A stretch of 32,548 nucleotides of DNA from Paenibacillus sp. GTDB lineage: Bacteria; Bacillota; Bacilli; Paenibacillales; NBRC-103111. The position numbers and the translations under genes are program-made. Each line of letters opens with the position of its first letter. The stretch's first letter is position 1. Shown one piece after another: positions 8,821 through 16,877 of the stretch. The stretch lies in the NCBI GenBank assembly GCA_029239545.1, contig JARBUQ010000003.1, positions 1-32,548 on the forward strand, in the 5' to 3' direction. Below the pieces are notes generated by a model, which had not been told where the DNA came from, did not search any database, and saw only the letters and a list, made by a program, of their open reading frames with translations.

Positions 8821-9600
8821 CTATGGCTGATTCATCATCGATACAGCAGGTGCCGCGACAATCGTCATCACTACCAGAAAAATCAAAAGCATGGGAAAAA
8901 TTAGCTTGGACGAGGCTTCCTCCCCTAACGTACGGGTTATGGCTTTTCTTCTCTCCCACATCTCGCTGGACAGCGCCTTCAGAGCCAACACGAACGAATC
9001 GCCGCCTCGTTTATAATTCATTAAAACAGTCGTTGTAAAAACGGATATCTCTTGAACTGCACATCTTTTACTTAATCGCTCCATGAGGAGATGGAAAGGT
9101 TCCCGATTCTGAATGCCGGATGCGAGGAGAGCGATTTCTTTTTGAAGGGGGCTTCGCGCAGACTCTATTGAATCTCCAGGGAGAAACCGATTCGAAGCAC
9201 ATCTTAGAAAAGCGCCCTGCACCGTTTCACCTGCGTTAAGCAGCAGAGTCATTCGATTCAGCAAGTCGGGCAGCTCGAGGACGATCGCCTGCTTCTTTCG
9301 CTTGATTCGAAGATCCAGCTCTTTGTATAGAGCCAGAGGAATACATAGGATCAGCAGGAAACCACAGAATAATAGAGCCAAATCTCCACCTGTTAAAGCG
9401 ACCAAAATAATAAGAGCTATTAAACCACCCGCTTCTATCAGCAACACCTGAGCTGCAAAATGTTTGGAATGCTTCTGTTCCCGATTATCCCCGTAAAGCG
9501 CCATCATCTTTGGATGCAGATGGATTTTGACCGCCTGCAGCTTGTCGAGCAGCTTGAATTGTTCCACAATAACGAGTGCAGCAGCAAAGAGCCAAGCCAC
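8821..9600 (-). CDS. TadC-like type II secretion F-domain platform protein
   Basis: A 259-residue membrane protein with a T2SSF domain. It has an N-terminal hydrophobic segment (1-12), a pair at about 52-90, a cytoplasmic helical domain (about 95-225, including LPDLLNRMTLLLNAGETVQGA and the KRGGDSF turn) and a last pair of hydrophobic stretches ending AAPAVSMM. Together with TadB it forms the inner-membrane platform on which CpaF drives pilin polymerisation. The start is GTG 9600, with GGAAGG about 10 nt upstream. It starts 16 nt after the tadB stop, so the two are likely co-translated. Confidence 0.9.
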   Translation of the reverse strand: MAWLFAAALVIVEQFKLLDKLQAVKIHLHPKMMALYGDNREQKHSKHFAAQVLLIEAGGLIALIILVALTGGDLALLFCGFLLILCIPLALYKELDLRIKRKKQAIVLELPDLLNRMTLLLNAGETVQGAFLRCASNRFLPGDSIESARSPLQKEIALLASGIQNREPFHLLMERLSKRCAVQEISVFTTTVLMNYKRGGDSFVLALKALSSEMWERRKAITRTLGEEASSKLIFPMLLIFLVVMTIVAAPAVSMMNQP

Positions 9601-9616
9601 AATTCCAACACCTTCC

Positions 9617-10441
9617 CTAGATTCGAATATTCATAATTTTGCGTGACAGAATGAAACATAGAGCGAGCAGCAGTAGAGCAAAAGTCATCACAATTCTTCC
9701 AAAACCTTCGTACAAGGGTGTCATGTAATCTGGTGAGCTCCATGCCAGGAAGGCAATGATTCCAAATGGAATAAAACTTAATGCTTTGGCTTCAAATCGC
9801 TTCTGGGCAATAAGTACAGCTATATCCTGCTCCATCTCCAGCTTCTCTCCGATCATGTTGGATGTTTTGCGCAGCACCTCGACCAAATCTCCGCCGGTTC
9901 TCTTGCAAGTAGCGAATACCTCTGCGAATTGGATAATATCCGGTATATCCGTACGATTGCCAAAATCTCTAAGCGCAGACTCCATAGGCTCTCCGATTGC
10001 TACACGCCTGTTCACAATTTCTAATTCTCTGATAATCATCGCTTCGTGGCCTGGGTAGAGCAATTGCAGATCTGGAATGCATTCGCGAAATGCGCTTTCT
10101 ACCGATCTGCCTGCTCCAAGCGCTGTAGATAATGCATAGAGAGCTTGTTTGAATTGCCGCTTCAGCTCCTCTTTTCTCTTGGCCGCAAGCTGAATCTTCC
10201 TGTACTTTAGCGAAAAAACTGCTCCGAGACTAAGAATCAGAGCAATTCCAAATGACCCATAGAACAGTAAGCCTACCGCAAACAGAAAACCGGATGATAC
10301 AGCCAAACAAACTAAGACCTCCACTCTGGAGAGATCATAGTTGTGATAGCTCTGAAGGCCGTCCTGACTCTTGATTGCAGCACCAGAAGGACCGAATACC
10401 AGCTTGTTCCAACGCCTTGGCTTGCTCCTTTTAATGTTCAT
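9617..10441 (-). CDS. TadB-like type II secretion F-domain platform protein
   Basis: A 274-residue membrane protein with a T2SSF domain. A basic soluble N-terminus (about 1-38) is followed by a hydrophobic pair (about 40-80), then the cytoplasmic bundle LKRQFKQALYALSTALGAGRS through the KRTGGDLVEVL turn, and C-terminal hydrophobic segments (about 220-265). It is the partner of TadC in the pilus platform. ATG 10441 has AAGGGGG 5 nt upstream; the longer frame to 10474 would overlap cpaF and has no better SD. It lies 19 nt after cpaF. Confidence 0.9.
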   Translation of the reverse strand: MNIKRSKPRRWNKLVFGPSGAAIKSQDGLQSYHNYDLSRVEVLVCLAVSSGFLFAVGLLFYGSFGIALILSLGAVFSLKYRKIQLAAKRKEELKRQFKQALYALSTALGAGRSVESAFRECIPDLQLLYPGHEAMIIRELEIVNRRVAIGEPMESALRDFGNRTDIPDIIQFAEVFATCKRTGGDLVEVLRKTSNMIGEKLEMEQDIAVLIAQKRFEAKALSFIPFGIIAFLAWSSPDYMTPLYEGFGRIVMTFALLLLALCFILSRKIMNIRI

Positions 10442-10460
10442 CTCAACCCCCTTCCTGTAA

Positions 10461-11729
10461 CTATGAGTCATCATCTGTACGCGCTTGCTCCAGCGGCTCT
10501 CCCAGCGAATGGAGCTTTTGCACTCGTTTCATCTTATTACCTGTGGGGAGAAGTTGGCCCGCAGGTTTAACGTCCACCCCCTCCATTTCCCTTGTATCCT
10601 TATAGATATATAGGGGATTCAACACAATCTCACCATTCTCCCATCCGGCTAACTCCGTGATTTCTGTTACTTTACGACTGCCGTCGCGGAATCTCGACAG
10701 GTGGATCATGACCTCAATGGCGGAGGCAATCTGCTTGCGCACAACCTGGAGAGGAAGCTCCGCGCCACTTAATACCATTGTTTCCAGTCTGCTCAGCATA
10801 TCGACAACCGAGTTGGAATGCCCGGTACTGAGAGATCCATCATGTCCAGTATTCATCGCCTGCAGCATATCCAGGCATTCACCCCCGCGTACTTCCCCAA
10901 CAATAATTCGATTCGGCCTCATTCTAAGTGAGCATCGGATCAACTCACGGACTGAGATGTGTCCCTTTCCTTCCGTATTCGCATTGCGTGTCTCCAGTCG
11001 AACCCAGTTCGGCACTGAGTTGAGCTGCAGCTCGGCAGAATCCTCGATTGTAATTACTCTTTCATCCGGTGGAACGAATTGGCATAAAGCGTTGAGAAAT
11101 GTTGTTTTACCCGATCCGGTCCCTCCGCATATAAACATGTTGATTTTCGAGACAACTAGCTGCTCAAGTAGCTTGGCGCCTGCAGCATCAATCGCACCTT
11201 TTGCAACCAAGTCACTCATCAGCAAAGGTTGTTCAGGGAACTTTCGAATGGTCAGAGTCGGACCCTTTAAGGAGATGGGAGGAAGGACAACATGCACGCG
11301 GGAACCATCCGGTAACCTTGCATCTACAATAGGATTCGACTCGTTTACAACACGATTTACCTTAGCAACCATTACCTGAATCAGGTCCTCCAGCTTCTGC
11401 AATGATTCAAATTGTGTCTTGTAGGGCAAAATTCGACCTTCCTGCTCGATAAATATCTCTCGTTCCGAGTTCACCATGATCTCAGTTACTGTAGGATCTT
11501 CCAGCAAGGGCTGCAATACATCCATCCCGCGAAAGGAGTAGTAGATCCGCTTGACCATACGCTGCATTTCCAATGCTGTGAGAAGAACGCCCTCCTGATC
11601 GGCGTACCGGAATACTGTCATCTCAATATCCTCAATCAATTCCGGGTCTGACATCGAATGACTCCAGTTCAGATGCTCCCTGATCTGTTCGCGGATAGCT
11701 GCGGCCTGATCATCAATGGATTGCCGCAT
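10461..11729 (-). CDS. cpaF: CpaF/TadA-type pilus assembly ATPase
   Basis: A 422-residue type II/IV secretion ATPase of the TadA/CpaF group. Visible motifs are Walker A GGTGSGKTT (about 202-210), the Asp-box region ITIEDSAELQL, Walker B RIIVGEVRG (about 274-282) and the His box HDGSLSTGHS (about 296-305). It powers pilin extraction and pilus polymerisation at the membrane platform. ATG 11729 has AGAGGA 7 nt upstream and overlaps the end of the CpaE-like gene by 17 nt, which suggests translational coupling. Frames extending further upstream run inside the CpaE-like gene and are not needed. Confidence 0.94.
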   Translation of the reverse strand: MRQSIDDQAAAIREQIREHLNWSHSMSDPELIEDIEMTVFRYADQEGVLLTALEMQRMVKRIYYSFRGMDVLQPLLEDPTVTEIMVNSEREIFIEQEGRILPYKTQFESLQKLEDLIQVMVAKVNRVVNESNPIVDARLPDGSRVHVVLPPISLKGPTLTIRKFPEQPLLMSDLVAKGAIDAAGAKLLEQLVVSKINMFICGGTGSGKTTFLNALCQFVPPDERVITIEDSAELQLNSVPNWVRLETRNANTEGKGHISVRELIRCSLRMRPNRIIVGEVRGGECLDMLQAMNTGHDGSLSTGHSNSVVDMLSRLETMVLSGAELPLQVVRKQIASAIEVMIHLSRFRDGSRKVTEITELAGWENGEIVLNPLYIYKDTREMEGVDVKPAGQLLPTGNKMKRVQKLHSLGEPLEQARTDDDS

Positions 11730-12852
11730 GCCGCAGTCCTCTTCCACCCGAATGAATTGCTTCTGCCAGCTGCTGCATTGACCGTTCGAATAGCGGATTG
11801 GACTGCTCATGGCTCCAGGCTGGAGCTTGCTTCCACTGCGGAATGTAAGGCAGCTTGGCTGCAATGGGAAGTGTGATCCCGACAGAGCGAGGATCTTCTA
11901 TCGCTGAATCAGACTTCAAGCTGTTCATAACCAACCACAGCTTAGCGCGAACAGGCTCGAAATCCGTGTCCAACCATTGGGGACAACCGCTCAGGAATTC
12001 GGCTGTCTTATGGACAGATGAACAGTCTTCACTCACGATGCATACGAGTCGATCACTAGCCGTCATTGCTCCTCTCACTGCGGGACTAATCCCGGCGTCG
12101 AGATCTACTACAGCTTTACTGTACTCACTCAACGCCTTCACATGCTCGAGCAAACGTTGGATATCCAAACTAGTCAATTCCTCCATCTCGCGGAATGCTC
12201 CCGAGCCTCCTATTAGATCAATTGGAAATATTGGGTGCCGCCGAATCAGCTTCCTAAGCTGTTCCACAGCCTTAGTGGATCCCTCCCGACTGTAGTACAA
12301 ATATCGTCCGAACAGACGTGAATATTCGGTGTCAGGTTTGTGCAACGAGCCTATACTGTCCAGATGAAGCATTAAACAATGCTCCCCTTCAGCGGCAAAT
12401 AATCGTGATAGATGAAGAGCCGTGGTTGTTTTGCCTGAACCGCCAGTAGCTGAAATTACCGCGAATACGGTCATATCGACGAGCTCTTGGTTATTACCCG
12501 CAAGAGGAGTCAGCCTGTGTCGTTCCGCTCCTTCAACGGCTGCTGCCAAAAGCTGCTCGATCGGTTGGTATTTGAACAATCGCGGCTCCTTACTGTTCAT
12601 TGGCTGACTAACCTTCGATACGTCTAACATTATCCACCCCTGCTCCCAGCGCTCTGGAAACCAATTACTATGCACAAGATACAGATGTGCCATTCCGGGA
12701 GAGACTTGCCATTCTGACATTAATGTTTCCTGCTTCGTAAACCATTTCACATTCAATCGCTCTGACCACTTGGTTTGGCGAATGTAAGTGGCCAGCAATT
12801 GCAAATAGGTGGAATCCGGGTCGGCAATAACAATATCCAGCTTACTAGTCAA
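11713..12852 (-). CDS. CpaE-like MinD/ParA-type ATPase with receiver-like N-terminus
   Basis: A 379-residue protein. Residues 1 to about 100 resemble a response-regulator receiver fold (IVIADPDSTYLQLL, the acidic-pocket strand), but the phosphoacceptor position reads VHSN, so it is probably not phosphorylated there. A MinD/ParA-type ATPase follows, with an intact deviant Walker A GGSGKTTT (137-144) and VVDLDAGIS as the switch II/Walker B region. In Caulobacter CpaE positions the Tad machine at the pole; a similar localising role is likely here. TTG 12852 lies about 10-12 nt after AAGGAGGAG, and the first gene of the operon thus begins about 41 nt after a strong hairpin. Confidence 0.87.
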   Translation of the reverse strand: MTSKLDIVIADPDSTYLQLLATYIRQTKWSERLNVKWFTKQETLMSEWQVSPGMAHLYLVHSNWFPERWEQGWIMLDVSKVSQPMNSKEPRLFKYQPIEQLLAAAVEGAERHRLTPLAGNNQELVDMTVFAVISATGGSGKTTTALHLSRLFAAEGEHCLMLHLDSIGSLHKPDTEYSRLFGRYLYYSREGSTKAVEQLRKLIRRHPIFPIDLIGGSGAFREMEELTSLDIQRLLEHVKALSEYSKAVVDLDAGISPAVRGAMTASDRLVCIVSEDCSSVHKTAEFLSGCPQWLDTDFEPVRAKLWLVMNSLKSDSAIEDPRSVGITLPIAAKLPYIPQWKQAPAWSHEQSNPLFERSMQQLAEAIHSGGRGLRHAAIH

Positions 12853-12890
12853 TACAGTTCTACTCCTCCTTTCAGTACTAGAAAACAGAA

Positions 12891-12942
12891 AACAAAAAAA
12901 GCACTCGCAAACGCACAGAGTTCTCTCTGTGGTTCGCGGTGC
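12891..12942 (-). terminator. strong hairpin and T-run in the leader of the Tad operon (terminator or attenuator)
   Basis: On the minus strand GCACCGCG...CACAGAG (12925-12942) pairs with CTCTGTG...CGAGTGC (12901-12920) around an AGAA tetraloop, followed by seven T (12894-12900). It lies between the kinase stop (13010) and the first Tad start (12852), and downstream of a promoter-like sequence at 12974-13002. It may end the kinase transcript, but its place after that promoter suggests a conditional terminator. GCGG just upstream could pair with CCGC of the 5' arm as a weak competing stem. Confidence 0.82.
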
Positions 12943-12973
12943 TTCCGCTTCCAAATGTTTCTAAGTTATCCTC

Positions 12974-13002
12974 AGTATATGCAAACCTTGTTCATTTTTC
13001 AA
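12974..13002 (-). promoter_or_regulatory. sigma-A-like promoter for the Tad operon
   Basis: On the minus strand TTGAAA (12997-13002) and TATACT (12974-12979) are separated by exactly 17 nt, just after the kinase stop codon. A start near 12967 would give a leader of about 115 nt that contains the hairpin at 12891-12942. Confidence 0.65.
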
Positions 13003-13009
13003 GATGTTT

Positions 13010-14743
13010 CTACAATTTTTTTTCGGATATTTGCAATTTTCTCATCAAGGGCTTCAAAGCATCCGTTAACTGACTCCTGATCTTAGGAAGATCTTGAACC
13101 AGCTTGCCCTGATCCAAGGCATATAGACGCTGCTCGGCACCTACGTAAGGCAAAACACACAAAGGCGGAGAAGGTATGCTGGACATTCGTTCTTTGCGTT
13201 TGGCATGTGGAGCATCCTTATTCATGATCCAACTGACAGAATAACCTTCCTCGGACAGCTTGGCCAAAGCTTCTAGCCTGCTGCGGGTCCAATTATTGTC
13301 CCATCTGGATGGGAAAGGGTCGATTACAATAAGTACAGCATCCGCCTCTCTGCATAATTGCAGAACCCCCTCATCCGTCCAGCTGTCCGCTATATCAACG
13401 AATACAATCGGCTCTCTTGTCTGCGCCATAATGTGGTGAAAACGGTCCATATTGAGAACCGGAGAAGAAGTTATCCTGGTAAGAGGCTTGTACGGATTGG
13501 GATTTAACACCACCCATCTCGTACTATCTGTCCTATACCCGATGACCCGGTTGGATGCATGCATGTCCAGCCCACTTCCAAGCTCATCATCGTAATAACT
13601 GTGAATGGGATCTGAGGGTATCAAACTTGGACGAGGGATTTGAAGGAGGGCGGCAAGCTCCGGCTCCTTGACAGCAGCTTCCATAACGAGAGCAGGAATT
13701 CCCCTCCTATGGCAAGTACGTGCTAGTGCAATGGTCGTGAAGGTAGCACCCGCTCCTGCATATAATGCACCCACTGCAATTATTTTTCTAGGTGTGTCTG
13801 GTTGAGCTGAATGTCTGATTTTAGTAAAAGGGGTGATCAAACTCGTTACCAAACGGTGAAAAAAGGTTGAAGGTTTATGAAGCGCTGTTGGTGTAGGTAG
13901 TTTATTTACGGAATTCGTGGTCACTTCTGTGGAAACGGAGCTTATAGCATCCATGAGGCTGATTCTGGCTTCCGCTGCCGTCTGGAATCGATCTTCCGGA
14001 TCAACTTCGAGCATTCGATGAATCGTATCCGATACCGATGTTGGCAGCATGTCTCTTATGCAATGAATAGGCTTCTGTGTTGGAGTGTAGTAGCGTCCAC
14101 CGCTTACAAGATAATATAACAACGCACCAAGCGAATATAGGTCCGATCTCGGGTCCGTCTGGGTACGGCTCAGCTGTTCCGGCGCTGCAAAAGCTACAGT
14201 TCCGAGCGGAACAGTATCTGTTAACTGACCTGGTTTATATGTCCTTGCAATCCCAAAATCAATTAATCGGATCCTGCCCTGCTTGTCCAGCATCAGATTG
14301 GTAGGCTTCAAGTCTCGATAAATAATAGGAGCCGGAGCCAAGCTATGTAAATACTGCAGCAGTTCGACAATTTGGAGCCCCATTTCCAACGTCCTATCAA
14401 GGGGTGGATATGCTACACGTCCTTGTTTACTACTCTCCAACCATTCTTGCAAGGTAACTCCCTCGATGTACTCCATTACCATGTATCCTGAATCAGACTC
14501 GTTAGCATTCCCATCTGTACCTTGGCTCGGCGGAAAAAAATCAACAATATGAGGCAAATAAGGATGGTTTAATTGAAGTAATACGGATACCTCTTCATGT
14601 GCGAACGTATAGTTCAAGCCTAATCTTTTGAATTGCTTCACAGCCCAGGTTTTACCTGGGAGCTTAACATCCTCGGCCAAAAAAACGGTGCTCATACCGC
14701 CATGACCAATGGGATGCAGCAACCTGTAACGCCCTCCGAGCAA
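13010..14743 (-). CDS. Ser/Thr protein kinase fused to a degenerate MinD/ParA-like domain
   Basis: A 577-residue protein. Residues 1 to about 270 form a Hanks-type kinase: glycine loop GHGGMSTV (13-20), ATP lysine K36, catalytic IYRDLKPTN (RD at 143-144, Tyr in place of the usual His), DFG (162-164) and APEQ (187-190). A Ser/Thr-rich linker follows. From about 320 a MinD/ParA-like P-loop fold begins with GALYAGAGATFTT, where the nucleotide-binding lysine is missing, and later has IVFVDIAD as a Walker B-like strand. There are no PASTA repeats or membrane segments, so the kinase is probably cytosolic. It is encoded just upstream of the Tad operon, which encodes an FHA protein. The TTG start at 14743 has no SD; an in-frame ATT at 14782 is 8 nt after AAGGGAGGG and may be the true start (13 more residues). 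Confidence 0.9.
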   Translation of the reverse strand: MLGGRYRLLHPIGHGGMSTVFLAEDVKLPGKTWAVKQFKRLGLNYTFAHEEVSVLLQLNHPYLPHIVDFFPPSQGTDGNANESDSGYMVMEYIEGVTLQEWLESSKQGRVAYPPLDRTLEMGLQIVELLQYLHSLAPAPIIYRDLKPTNLMLDKQGRIRLIDFGIARTYKPGQLTDTVPLGTVAFAAPEQLSRTQTDPRSDLYSLGALLYYLVSGGRYYTPTQKPIHCIRDMLPTSVSDTIHRMLEVDPEDRFQTAAEARISLMDAISSVSTEVTTNSVNKLPTPTALHKPSTFFHRLVTSLITPFTKIRHSAQPDTPRKIIAVGALYAGAGATFTTIALARTCHRRGIPALVMEAAVKEPELAALLQIPRPSLIPSDPIHSYYDDELGSGLDMHASNRVIGYRTDSTRWVVLNPNPYKPLTRITSSPVLNMDRFHHIMAQTREPIVFVDIADSWTDEGVLQLCREADAVLIVIDPFPSRWDNNWTRSRLEALAKLSEEGYSVSWIMNKDAPHAKRKERMSSIPSPPLCVLPYVGAEQRLYALDQGKLVQDLPKIRSQLTDALKPLMRKLQISEKKL

Positions 14744-14790
14744 TAACTCAGTAGCGTGTCTTTCGTAACCCGTTGAACGAATAAGTTATA

Positions 14791-14799
14791 CCCTCCCTT
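14791..14799 (-). promoter_or_regulatory. strong Shine-Dalgarno site before an in-frame ATT codon of the kinase gene
   Basis: AAGGGAGGG on the minus strand ends 8 nt before the ATT at 14782, which is in frame with the kinase. No ATG, GTG or TTG stands at that distance, and the nearest ordinary start (TTG 14743) has no SD in range. Confidence 0.55.
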
Positions 14800-14845
14800 A
14801 TATCATTTGATTGAAAAACAGTTTGGATATTAATCACCACTCATA

Positions 14846-14874
14846 CAAAAGAAATAGGACTGCATTAGCAGTCC
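14846..14874 (-). terminator. intrinsic terminator after the NlpC/P60 gene
   Basis: On the minus strand GGACTGC-TAAT-GCAGTCC (14857-14874) is a perfect 7-bp stem with a 4-nt loop, followed by TATTTCTTTT. It separates the ilvA-nlpC unit from the kinase gene. No convincing promoter is visible between here and the kinase start. Confidence 0.75.
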
Positions 14875-14911
14875 CTTCTAAGCTACCACTTTTTCCATTT
14901 TATCTCAACCG

Positions 14912-15895
14912 TTAAATATATCTTCGAGCTCCTGCGTACTCCTCTGAATATACAGGACTTTCAAGCGGGAGGAGTTCGATAGAACGGCCTGTGTTAGGAG
15001 CGTGAAGCATAAGCCCATCCCCTGCATACATTGCAACATGATGAACCCGGCCATGCCCTTCCTCGTAGGCAAAGAAGATCAGATCTCCTGGCATCAAAGC
15101 ATCCCGTTCAACCGCAACCCCCGCCTGAATTTGCTCTGAAGCGTCTCTCGGGATAGATACAGAGTGAAACTTATACATAGAATGGGTGAAGCCTGAGCAG
15201 TCATAACCAAAGCCTGAAACACCCGACCAAAGGTAAGGCAATCCGAGAAATTGTTTGGATATTTGTACGACAGCCTCTCCGTTAACGAGCGATTCGTTAT
15301 AGGACTGAGCCGTGACATCCTCCCTGCGAACAACCACATCCGTCTTACGAATGTACCTGATGCTTTGATCATGAACTGCAACGGGGAGAACATCAGCACA
15401 CATGTCCTCCAGAGATCCAGAAAGTGCAATGTTGAGCCTTGTATTAAAGCTGATTTCCAGAAATGGATTGTGTAAAGCATCGTCTTCATAAAGCCAAGCT
15501 GTTGGTCGTTTCACAACAGCTGCTGACCTGCCGTTCATGATCTCAAGTTCGTGCCCCTGCATCAAGTTAAGCTGCTGCCTCGGCATCCAGCCCGGATAAC
15601 CCATCTTGTGTTTGGATGTCAGTTGACCATGAACCGCAGCATATACCCAATCTCCCCGTTCCTCCAAGATTGAGACAGTCTGACCGAACAAGGCTTGGGT
15701 TTCCAGCTTACCGACTAGCCAGAGCTTATCGGCAGTGCTCATTGCTTCGATCCATTGTCGAATACCGCTCAGCGAATGCAACGAACACTCGTCCAATGGT
15801 CTGCTCAGCGAGGGCTGCGTCCATAATGTTGCTACTGGCGCCGTGACATAAGCGAGCTCTGCTCGAGAATTCCCCTTGGTGTCCTCCTCAATCAT
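14912..15895 (-). CDS. NlpC/P60 peptidase with SH3-like domains (YkfC-like)
   Basis: A 327-residue protein. The N-terminal ~200 residues hold SH3b-like stretches (VTAPVATLWTQPS; FGQTVSILEERGDWVYA; GWMPRQQL). The C-terminal domain is a cysteine peptidase: GYDCSGF with the nucleophile at about C233, VHHVAMY with the histidine at about 285-286, and a third polar residue at H298 in LHAPNTG. The architecture matches YkfC-type gamma-D-glutamyl dipeptidyl peptidases that degrade cell-wall muropeptides. No signal peptide is visible, which fits a cytosolic muropeptide-recycling role. ATG 15895 has GAGGAGGGA 6 nt upstream; the longer frame to 15937 runs into ilvA. It lies 16 nt after ilvA and is probably co-transcribed from the T-box promoter, an odd pairing. 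Confidence 0.88.
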   Translation of the reverse strand: MIEEDTKGNSRAELAYVTAPVATLWTQPSLSRPLDECSLHSLSGIRQWIEAMSTADKLWLVGKLETQALFGQTVSILEERGDWVYAAVHGQLTSKHKMGYPGWMPRQQLNLMQGHELEIMNGRSAAVVKRPTAWLYEDDALHNPFLEISFNTRLNIALSGSLEDMCADVLPVAVHDQSIRYIRKTDVVVRREDVTAQSYNESLVNGEAVVQISKQFLGLPYLWSGVSGFGYDCSGFTHSMYKFHSVSIPRDASEQIQAGVAVERDALMPGDLIFFAYEEGHGRVHHVAMYAGDGLMLHAPNTGRSIELLPLESPVYSEEYAGARRYI

Positions 15896-15911
15896 AAGCG
15901 ATCCCTCCTCG

Positions 15912-16877
15912 CTACACCTTATGCGCTTCTTGGGCAATCATGCTCCGATTCACATATAGTTCAGCCAGCTTTGAGAAATCCACGTTGCCTCCGCTAATGA
16001 CAAGCACGACCTTCTTCCCGCGAAGAGATAAGCTTCCCTTCAGAAGTGCGGCCAAGGAGGCAGCACCAGCCCCTTCCACAAGAAGCTTGTTGCGCTCCAG
16101 CAGAAGAAACATCGCATCGCGGATTTGCTGCTCGCTTACAGTCACGAATTGATCCACAACCTGCTTCATCCACTCAAGCGGCAGTGCGCCGGGACGTTTG
16201 ACAGATAGACCGTCAGCAATCGATTTCGGTTGATCGATCGATTGCATGCTTCTGCTGTTCCAAGAACGAAATCCAGAGTCCGCCATTTCGGGCTGAACCC
16301 CGATAACTGCTGCTTCCGGACGAATTGTTTTGACAGCAAGACCTACACCGCTAATCAAGCCTCCTCCACCTACCGGTACGATAATGGCATCAACCGAGGG
16401 CAGATCATCAATAATTTCAACCCCGATTGTTCCCTGACCTGCTATCACATAAGGATCATTGAAGGCGTGTACGAATACAGCTCCGCTTCGATCAGCCAAG
16501 TGCAGAGCATGCTCATAAGCTTCGTCATAATTATGGCCATGCAGGATAACTTGCGAGCCATAACTCTGAGTGGCAGCTATCTTGGCTTCCTGGGCACCGA
16601 ACGGCATCACGATTGTGGAGGTGATCCCCGCCTGTGCCGCAGCCATCGCTACTCCTTGGGCATGGTTGCCCGCAGAAGCGGTAATGACTCCACGCATGCG
16701 TTCTTCCCGCGTTAAGTTTGCAATCCTGTTCCACGCACCTCGGACTTTGAAGGCGCCTGTCTTCTGCAAATTTTCCAGCTTCAGGTAAACCGTGCAGCCC
16801 GTCATCTCGCTCAGTGTCTTGGACAGCGTTAGCGGAGTACGGTGAATATGCCCTTCAAGCTTGTATTTCGCTTGCAT
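15912..16877 (-). CDS. ilvA: threonine dehydratase (threonine ammonia-lyase), short form, possibly frameshifted at its start
   Basis: A 321-residue fold-type II PLP enzyme that deaminates threonine to 2-oxobutanoate, the first step to isoleucine. Visible are the Schiff-base lysine in KTGAFKVRGA (K44), SAGNHAQG (68-75), the glycine-rich phosphate loop VGGGGLISG and the C-terminal SGGNVD. There is no ACT regulatory domain, so it is of the short type. It follows an Ile-type T-box leader, which supports the biosynthetic role. The ATG at 16877 has only a poor SD. A good SD (AGGTGG) sits 5 nt before a TTG at 16909 in another frame, whose first codons read MGITPGNIRA, a plausible missing N-terminus; one base lost near 16880 would explain this. 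Serine dehydratase activity is also possible in this family. Confidence 0.9.
   Translation of the reverse strand: MQAKYKLEGHIHRTPLTLSKTLSEMTGCTVYLKLENLQKTGAFKVRGAWNRIANLTREERMRGVITASAGNHAQGVAMAAAQAGITSTIVMPFGAQEAKIAATQSYGSQVILHGHNYDEAYEHALHLADRSGAVFVHAFNDPYVIAGQGTIGVEIIDDLPSVDAIIVPVGGGGLISGVGLAVKTIRPEAAVIGVQPEMADSGFRSWNSRSMQSIDQPKSIADGLSVKRPGALPLEWMKQVVDQFVTVSEQQIRDAMFLLLERNKLLVEGAGAASLAALLKGSLSLRGKKVVLVISGGNVDFSKLAELYVNRSMIAQEAHKV

Noticed and set aside
10657..11379. 240-codon plus-strand open frame inside cpaF
   Set aside because: It lies wholly opposite a well-supported ATPase gene with all motifs, has no SD, and its protein is Ser/Thr-rich without family features; a shadow frame.
2229..12852. 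A secretin, CpaB or outer-membrane part in the Tad locus
   Set aside because: No such gene is present; that is expected for a single-membrane cell and is not a sign of a broken operon.
11713..12954. Longer CpaE-like start giving a Cys- and Phe-rich N-terminus
   Set aside because: The extra residues are read through the leader hairpin and T-run; the TTG at 12852 with AAGGAGGAG is far better.
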